This document shows positions 57,638 to 64,000 of a stretch of DNA of 64,000 bases, piece after piece. The position numbers and the translations under genes are program-made. A model generated the notes under the pieces. It searched no databases and was not told the origin of the DNA. It saw only the letters and a list, made by a program, of their open reading frames with translations. Position 1 is the first letter of the stretch, and every line of letters starts with the position of its first letter. This stretch comes from Streptomyces sp. AC555_RSS877 (GTDB taxonomy: Bacteria > Actinomycetota > Actinomycetes > Streptomycetales > Streptomycetaceae): the NCBI RefSeq assembly GCF_019049245.1, contig NZ_JAGMUK010000003.1, positions 81,119 through 145,118 on the forward strand, given 5' to 3'.

Positions 57638-58800
57638 GCGTACGCACCCGCGACACTCTCGGGGGACGGGCGGCGATCGTCGGCGTCGGGGCGACGGAGT
57701 TCTCCAAGGACTCGGGACGCAGCGAGCTGCGCCTCGCGGCGGAGGCGGTGCGGGCGGCACTCGACGACGCAGGGCTGCGGCCGGCCGACGTGGACGGGAT
57801 GGTCACGTTCACGATGGACACCAGCCCGGAGATCACCGTGGCCCAGGCCTGCGGGATGGGCGAGCTGACCTTCTTCTCCCGCATCCACTATGGCGGCGGC
57901 GCGGCCTGCGCGACCATCCAGCAGGCGGCGCTCGCCATCGCCGCGGGCGTGGCCGAGGTGGTGGTCTGCTACCGCGCCTTCAACGAGCGGTCGGGGCGCA
58001 GATTCGGCTCCGGCGTGCAGCACCGGGAGCCGTCGGCCGAGGGGGTGGCGCTCGGCTGGTCCCTTCCCTTCGGGTTGCTCACGCCGGCCTCGTGGGTGGC
58101 GATGGCGGCACAGCGGTATCTGCACACCTACGGCCTGACCACGGAGGCCTTCGGGCACGTCGCCGTCATGGACCGCAGGTACGCGGCGACCAATCCGGCG
58201 GCGTACTTCCACGGCCGGCCCATCACCCTCGCCGACCACGCGGCCTCCCGCTGGATCGTCGAACCGCTGCGGCTGCTGGACTGCTGCCAGGAGACCGACG
58301 GCGGCCAGGCGCTCGTCGTCACCTCGGTGGAGCGGGCCCGCGACCTGCCCCACCCGGCCGCCGTCGTCGCGGCGGCCGCCCAGGGCGCGGGCCGGGCACA
58401 GGAGCAGATGACCAGCTTCTACCGCGACGACCTGACCGGCCTGCCGGAGATGGGCGTGGTGGCCCGCCAGCTCTGGCGGACCTCCGGATGCACCCCGGCC
58501 GACATCGACGTGGGGATCCTGTACGACCACTTCACACCGTTCGTGCTGATGCAGTTGGAGGAGTTCGGGTTCTGTGCAAAAGGAGAGGCGGCGGACTTCG
58601 TGCACCGGGCCGCGCTGCCCCTCAACACCCACGGTGGTCAGCTCGGGGAGGCGTATCTGCACGGTATGAACGGCATAGCGGAGGGAGTACGGCAGCTTCG
58701 CGGCACGGCGGCCAACCAGATACCGGGCGCCGAGCGGATCCTGGTGACGGCGGGGACGGGGGTGCCGACGTCGGGCCTGTTGCTCGCCGGCGACGGATGA
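57634..58800 (+). CDS. Thiolase-fold aldolase, Ltp2-like
   Basis: A 388-aa protein from ATG 57634, overlapping the MaoC stop. It is a thiolase-like SCP-x/Ltp protein: AAIVGVGATEFSKDSGRSEL, GGGAACATIQQAALAIAAG, and a C-terminal NTHGGQLGEAYLHGMNG. The Cys of thiolases is not at the usual place, as in Ltp2-type retro-aldolases that cleave the side-chain acyl-CoA and bind DUF35. Three genes in this order match the chsH2-chsH1-ltp2 set. Its 3' end lies at the first unit of a 28-bp repeat. Confidence 0.87.
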   Translation: MSVRTRDTLGGRAAIVGVGATEFSKDSGRSELRLAAEAVRAALDDAGLRPADVDGMVTFTMDTSPEITVAQACGMGELTFFSRIHYGGGAACATIQQAALAIAAGVAEVVVCYRAFNERSGRRFGSGVQHREPSAEGVALGWSLPFGLLTPASWVAMAAQRYLHTYGLTTEAFGHVAVMDRRYAATNPAAYFHGRPITLADHAASRWIVEPLRLLDCCQETDGGQALVVTSVERARDLPHPAAVVAAAAQGAGRAQEQMTSFYRDDLTGLPEMGVVARQLWRTSGCTPADIDVGILYDHFTPFVLMQLEEFGFCAKGEAADFVHRAALPLNTHGGQLGEAYLHGMNGIAEGVRQLRGTAANQIPGAERILVTAGTGVPTSGLLLAGDG

Positions 58801-58903
58801 ACCGGCGTTGTTCACGGCCGACGGATGAACTGGCGTTGTTCACCGCCGACGGTTGAACCGCCGTTTCTTACCGCCGACGGATGAACGGGCGCGGGGAGGC
58901 GTG
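58792..58903. repeat. 28-bp tandem repeats overlapping the aldolase stop
   Basis: Units beginning GACGG(A/T)TGAAC recur at 58792, 58820, 58848 and 58876, an exact 28-bp period, with some changes inside. The first unit spans the stop codon of the aldolase gene (58798-58800). Confidence 0.75.
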
Positions 58904-59051
58904 CACCCCCAGGGGTAAACCCGCAGTAGGCCGGGCCCGCTCGTCCACCTTCAGGAGGTGCAGCCAGCACCACCCCTACAACCTGAGACGGATTCTTCTT
59001 CGGGACCTACGGCCGATGAGCCGAAGGCACCACCGCTCATAGCGTGGAGCC

Positions 59052-59612
59052 ATGACCACACTCGTCTGCACCAGCGCTTCGAAGGCCGCCACACCGGCGA
59101 CGCAGACCCTTCCGTACCCCTCTTTCTCGTCGTACGTGAAGGCCCGCCAACCGGTGCTGCTGCGTACCGCCCGGTCGCTGACCGCGAACCCGTGCGACGC
59201 GGAGGATCTGCTGCAGACCGCCCTGACCAAGACGTATGTCGCCTGGGAGCGGATCGAGGACCACCGCGCCCTGGACGGCTATGTGCGCCGGGCGCTGCTG
59301 AACACGCGGACGTCGCAGTGGCGCAAGCGCAAGGTCGACGAGTTCGCGTGCGAGGAGCTGCCCGAGCCGACGGAGGCGGCGCCCGCCGGTGACGACCCGG
59401 CCGAGCAGCAGGCGCTGCACGACGCGATGTGGCGGGCGATCATGAAACTGCCCTCCCGGCAGCGGGCGATGGTCGTCCTCAGGTACTACGAGGACCTCAG
59501 TGAGGTGCAGACGGCCGAGGTGCTCGGAGTGTCCGTGGGCACGGTGAAGTCGGCGGTGTCCCGGGCGCTGGGGAAACTGCGCGAGGATCCCGAGCTGGTG
59601 GTGGTCCGGTAG
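59052..59612 (+). CDS. SigE-family ECF RNA polymerase sigma factor
   Basis: A 186-aa protein with sigma-2 (about 25-95; SSYVKARQPVLLRTARSLTANPCDAEDLLQTALTKTYVAW) and sigma-4 (about 125-180; MKLPSRQRAMVVLRYYEDLSEVQTAEVLGVSVGTVKSAVSRAL). No C-terminal extension. GGAG precedes the ATG. This is the SigE-70 family pattern frequent in Streptomyces. No anti-sigma gene is adjacent. Confidence 0.9.
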   Translation: MTTLVCTSASKAATPATQTLPYPSFSSYVKARQPVLLRTARSLTANPCDAEDLLQTALTKTYVAWERIEDHRALDGYVRRALLNTRTSQWRKRKVDEFACEELPEPTEAAPAGDDPAEQQALHDAMWRAIMKLPSRQRAMVVLRYYEDLSEVQTAEVLGVSVGTVKSAVSRALGKLREDPELVVVR

Positions 59613-59754
59613 TGCCGGACCAGTACCGTCTTCACAGATCGACCGCAACGTGACCTGATCGATCACTCTTTCCTAGTGACATACCGCGCGGTATGCGCGC
59701 AGACTTTGCGCAGCCCTTACCACCGCCTAGGCAATGTCGCCCCGGGAGGACACC

Positions 59755-61413
<1,659 letters not shown>

Positions 61414-61417
61414 CCGA

Positions 61418-61495
61418 CGTCCGGAGCAGCCCACGGGCGCTCACGTCCGGAGCAACCCACGGGCGCTCACGTCCGGAGCAACCCACGGGCGCTCA
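61418..61495. repeat. 26-bp tandem repeats downstream of the acyl-CoA ligase
   Basis: Three units (61418-61443, 61444-61469, 61470-61495), the last two identical and the first differing by one base, each beginning CGTCCGGAGCA. They start five bases after the ligase stop codon. Confidence 0.85.
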
Positions 61496-61654
61496 CGTCC
61501 GACGAACACAGGCGCAGACCGGGCGGGGCCGGAGCCACAGGGGCCCTGGCCGTCGAACACACGGGCGCGCCGGGCGGGGCCCACGGTCCCCGCCCGGCGC
61601 ACGCGCAGATACCTCGTACGCGGGAAGCCGTCACCGCCAGCTCAGCAGCCGTAC

Positions 61655-61726
61655 GTCGGAGCAGCGCACGCCCGAGCGGTCGGAGCAGCGCACGCCCGAG
61701 CGGTCGAAGCAGCGCACGCCCGAGCG
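61655..61726. repeat. 24-bp tandem repeats near the MFS remnant
   Basis: Three units (61655-61678, 61679-61702, 61703-61726) beginning GTCGGAGCAGCGCACG; the third has A for G at one site. They share the CGGAGCA-ACG core with the 26-bp array 160 bp to the left. Confidence 0.85.
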
Positions 61727-61779
61727 TCGACGCAGCTCACCCCATACGTCGGAGCAGCTCACGCCGTACGGCGAACGGC

Positions 61780-62420
61780 TCACCGCCGTACCGAAGTGGT
61801 CACCCATCCCAGCACCAGCCACACGCCCGCCACCGCGCACACCCCGCCCCACCCGAAGTGGTGAACGCCGGGCCGGCCAGGGTCGAGGCGATGGCGCCGC
61901 CGGCGAAACCGGCCACGACGTAGGCGGCGTTGGCGGTGGCCGGGGTGGAGGTGGTGGTGAGGGCGAGGGTCTGGTTGGCGACGTGGGAGGCCACCAGGGC
62001 CGCGTGGACGGCGATCGCGGCCACGGACAACGACACCATCACGTGCCCGCCCAGCCAGAACAGCGGTACGGACGCGGCGGCGAGGAGATACGCGGACCGT
62101 ACGACCTTGGCGGCGCCGAAGCGGTCGACGAAGCAGCCGGCCAGCGGTGCGACCACGCTCGCGGCAGGCCCGAACAGGCCGAAGAGCCCGGCGGTCGCGG
62201 TCGAGAGGCCGTAGCCCGCCGCGTCCTCGCTCGTCAGCAGGAGTGCGAGGGAGGTCCACAGGGCGCTCCAGGCGCCGTACAGCCCGGCCTGGCGGACGCA
62301 CGCACGCCACAGGTCGGGCGAGTGGCGGACGACGGACGGCAGGGCGGTGAGGCCCGAGAACAGGGAGCCGGTGCGCGGGGCGCGGTGCTCGACGGGCAGG
62401 GCGTAGGCCGCCGCCGTCCC
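61780..62420 (-). pseudogene. MFS transporter remnant, 5' truncated and frameshifted
   Basis: Six hydrophobic helices of an MFS C-terminal half are seen (LYGAWSALWTSLALLLTSE, GLFGLFGPAASVVAPLAGCF, LLAAASVPLFWLGGHVMVSL and later ones). The N-terminal half is missing on the 5' side. The last helix (VCAVAGVWLVLGWVTTSVRR) is in a different frame from the rest, so a frameshift lies near 61845. Right boundary approximate. Confidence 0.75.
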
Positions 62421-62424
62421 GCAG

Positions 62425-62517
62425 ATGCGCCGCATCCTCACGGGCCCGGAGGACGCCGACCGCGCCCGCCTGCGCGCCTCGATCAAGGAGGCGGCGCGCA
62501 GGCTCATCGCACCCTAG
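62425..62517 (+). pseudogene. C-terminal stub of a regulator-like gene
   Basis: A 30-codon plus-strand frame ending ASIKEAARRLIAP with very high GC3. It stands exactly at the truncation point of the minus-strand MFS remnant. It looks like the C-terminal helix of a TetR- or MarR-type regulator whose 5' part is lost. The identity as a regulator is inferred from position. Confidence 0.45.
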
Positions 62518-62536
62518 GCGTGGACTGGCTGGTCGG

Positions 62537-64000
62537 CTAGTTGGTCCCGATCCGGGCCAGCAGATCCACGATCCGCGCCTGCACCTCGCTGCTGGTGGAC
62601 CGCTCGGCAAGGAAGAGGACGGTCTCCCCCGACGCCAGCCGCGGCAGGTCCGCCTGGTCGACGGCGGCCGTGTAGACGACGAGCGGCGTGCGGTTGAGCT
62701 GCCCGTTCGCGCGCAGCCAGTCCACGATTCCGGCCCGCCGCGGATGAACCTGCATCAGATCCATCACCACGAGATTCGGCCTGAGCTGCCCGGCGAGCGT
62801 CACCGCGTCGGCATCACTCGCGGCCCGGGCCACCTGCATCCCGCGCCGCTCCAACGTGGCGGTCAGCGCGAGCGCGATCTCCGCGTGCTCCTCGATCAGC
62901 AGCACGCGCGGCGGATGCTGTTCCGTGTCACGCGGCGCGAGCGCCTTCAGCAGTACGGCGGGATCGGCGCCGTACGCCGCCTCGCGCGACGCCTGCCCGA
63001 GCCCGGCCGTCACCAGGACCGGCACCTCCGCGGCAACGGCGGCCTGCCGCAACGACTGCAGCGCGGTCCGGGTGATCGGCCCGGTCAGCGGGTCGACGAA
63101 CAGCGCGGCGGGGAACGCCGCGATCTGCGCGTCGACCTCCTCGCGCGAGTGCACGATGACCGGCCGGTACCCACGGTCGCTCAGCGCCTGCTGGGTCGTG
63201 ACGTCCGGGGCGGGCCACACCAGCAGCCGCCGCGGGTTGTCGAGCGGCTCCGGCGGCAACTCGTCGTCCATCGGCTGCGGCCGCGGGGTGTCCGCGATCT
63301 CGACGGCCCCACCGGGACCGTCCAGCGGCTCGGGCCCCTCGGCGGCGTTCTCGTCGGGCGCCCCTATGGCGTACGACCGCCCGTTGCCCTCGGTCGCCCC
63401 CGCGAGCCGCGACTGCCCGGCGAGCGAGGGCTGGGACTGCGGCTGTACGGCGGACTGCTCGGCCGACGGGTGCGGACGGGCCGTCTGCTCGGGCGCCGCC
63501 GCGGCGGGGTCGGGCCGCGTACCTAGCTTGCGGCGCCTGCCGGAACCGCCCGGCTGGTTCGGGGGAGGCGTGGCAGACGGCAGCGGTCCGACCGCCGAGT
63601 TCTGCTGCACCTGCACCGCCTGCCGATTGAACGGCACACCCTGCCCCAACGTCCGCACGCTGATCGCCCGCCCCTGCGTGGAGTTCGGGTCCACGGGCGC
63701 GGAGGCGGCCTCGGCGGGGAGCGGTTGGGCGGCACGGGTGTGGGTGGCGGTGGTGGCTACGGTGGGCCCGTTGACCACGTGTGCCCCGTTGGTCCCGCCA
63801 GCCCCGTTGGCCCCGTTGTTCTCCGGGGGGAGAGGGGTGCCGGGGTGAGGCCGCGGAGGTTGCGGTGCCTGTGCGGACTGCGGGCTCTGTGGGGCTGCCG
63901 GGGCCGGAGGTACGGGAGTGGGGGCGGCGGCACCGTTCGGCGGTACGACGGGCATGGCGGCGCCGGTGCTGTCGTCGGCGGCGGGCCATGGCTGGGGGAC
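62537..64000 (-). CDS. Pro-rich protein with C-terminal receiver-like domain (partial)
   Basis: The frame is open across the window edge, so only the C-terminal 487 codons are seen. A Pro/Ala/Gln/Gly-rich part (to about 63300 in the DNA) is followed by two alpha/beta domains. The first reads RRLLVWPAPDVTTQQALSDRG; the second is receiver-like: RVLLIEEHAEIALALTATLERRGMQ, then NLVVMDLMQVHP (phosphoacceptor-like Asp) and PLVVYTA. The acidic pair of a true receiver is EE. The long Pro-rich linker is like that of large Streptomyces sensor kinases, so it may be the tail of a hybrid kinase. The N-terminus is outside the window. Confidence 0.72.
   Translation of the reverse strand, partial: VPQPWPAADDSTGAAMPVVPPNGAAAPTPVPPAPAAPQSPQSAQAPQPPRPHPGTPLPPENNGANGAGGTNGAHVVNGPTVATTATHTRAAQPLPAEAASAPVDPNSTQGRAISVRTLGQGVPFNRQAVQVQQNSAVGPLPSATPPPNQPGGSGRRRKLGTRPDPAAAAPEQTARPHPSAEQSAVQPQSQPSLAGQSRLAGATEGNGRSYAIGAPDENAAEGPEPLDGPGGAVEIADTPRPQPMDDELPPEPLDNPRRLLVWPAPDVTTQQALSDRGYRPVIVHSREEVDAQIAAFPAALFVDPLTGPITRTALQSLRQAAVAAEVPVLVTAGLGQASREAAYGADPAVLLKALAPRDTEQHPPRVLLIEEHAEIALALTATLERRGMQVARAASDADAVTLAGQLRPNLVVMDLMQVHPRRAGIVDWLRANGQLNRTPLVVYTAAVDQADLPRLASGETVLFLAERSTSSEVQARIVDLLARIGTN

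Overview
The window is chromosomal DNA from a Streptomyces-type actinomycete. Support: very high GC with GC-rich third codon positions, many GTG starts with GGAG-type ribosome sites, Tat-exported enzymes, a MocR regulator, RsbW-like kinases, and a conjugative element with an FtsK-type Tra protein. A perfect parS palindrome (3014-3027) and several DnaA-box pairs suggest it lies in the origin-proximal core of the chromosome.

Core, left part (1-35993): an M23 peptidase; a HAD phosphatase; an F420-type oxidoreductase; kptA; a frameshifted merR; an alpha/beta-hydrolase/SDR fusion; an ABAB run of two ABC transporters; a short Ser-rich ORF inside a large hairpin just before tRNA-Ser(GCU); serS with an overlapping HAD gene; pheA; a six-gene copper/heme-oxidase locus (membrane protein, YcnI, Sco1, PCuAC, CopCD, Dyp peroxidase); an RsbW-like kinase; an intradiol dioxygenase with a CitG-like protein; an MFS pump behind a MocR regulator; pepP; a GAF-SpoIIE phosphatase lacking a usual metal Asp; a small Prim-Pol-like protein; a SEC-C protein; a second RsbW-like kinase; a GDPD; and an HtrA-type protease.

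Integrated element (36025-52981, about 17 kb): an actinomycete integrative and conjugative element (AICE) sits in tRNA-Ser(UGA), bounded by 59-bp identical att repeats. It encodes integrase, Xis, a DUF3631 ATPase, a primase-polymerase, an FtsK/TraB translocase, spread-type proteins and a GntR repressor with three palindromic operators. Cargo is a class IV aminotransferase, an XRE-SUMF1 fusion and, in a clearly AT-richer segment, a two-gene AAA ATPase + DUF4435/TOPRIM pair that matches the architecture of the PARIS anti-phage system. Noncoding signals in the element include a 12-bp-periodic CTTGTCG array next to tra (candidate clt), a cluster of ATCCGCAACA-like repeats near int/xis, and GTCGAC-cored palindromes.

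Core, right part (52982-64000): a DinB-like protein; a hypothetical; a second larger primase-polymerase-like protein; a frameshifted small secreted protein; a ChsH2-ChsH1-Ltp2-like trio (MaoC-DUF35, MaoC, thiolase-fold aldolase) as in actinobacterial steroid side-chain degradation; a SigE-family sigma factor; an acyl-CoA ligase; and a degraded divergent MFS/regulator pair that looks collapsed by one deletion. Last is the C-terminal part of a Pro-rich protein with a receiver-like domain running off the edge. Several short tandem repeats (24-30 bp units) occur here, one of them inside the ChsH1-like gene. All calls come from reading the sequence; no database search was run.
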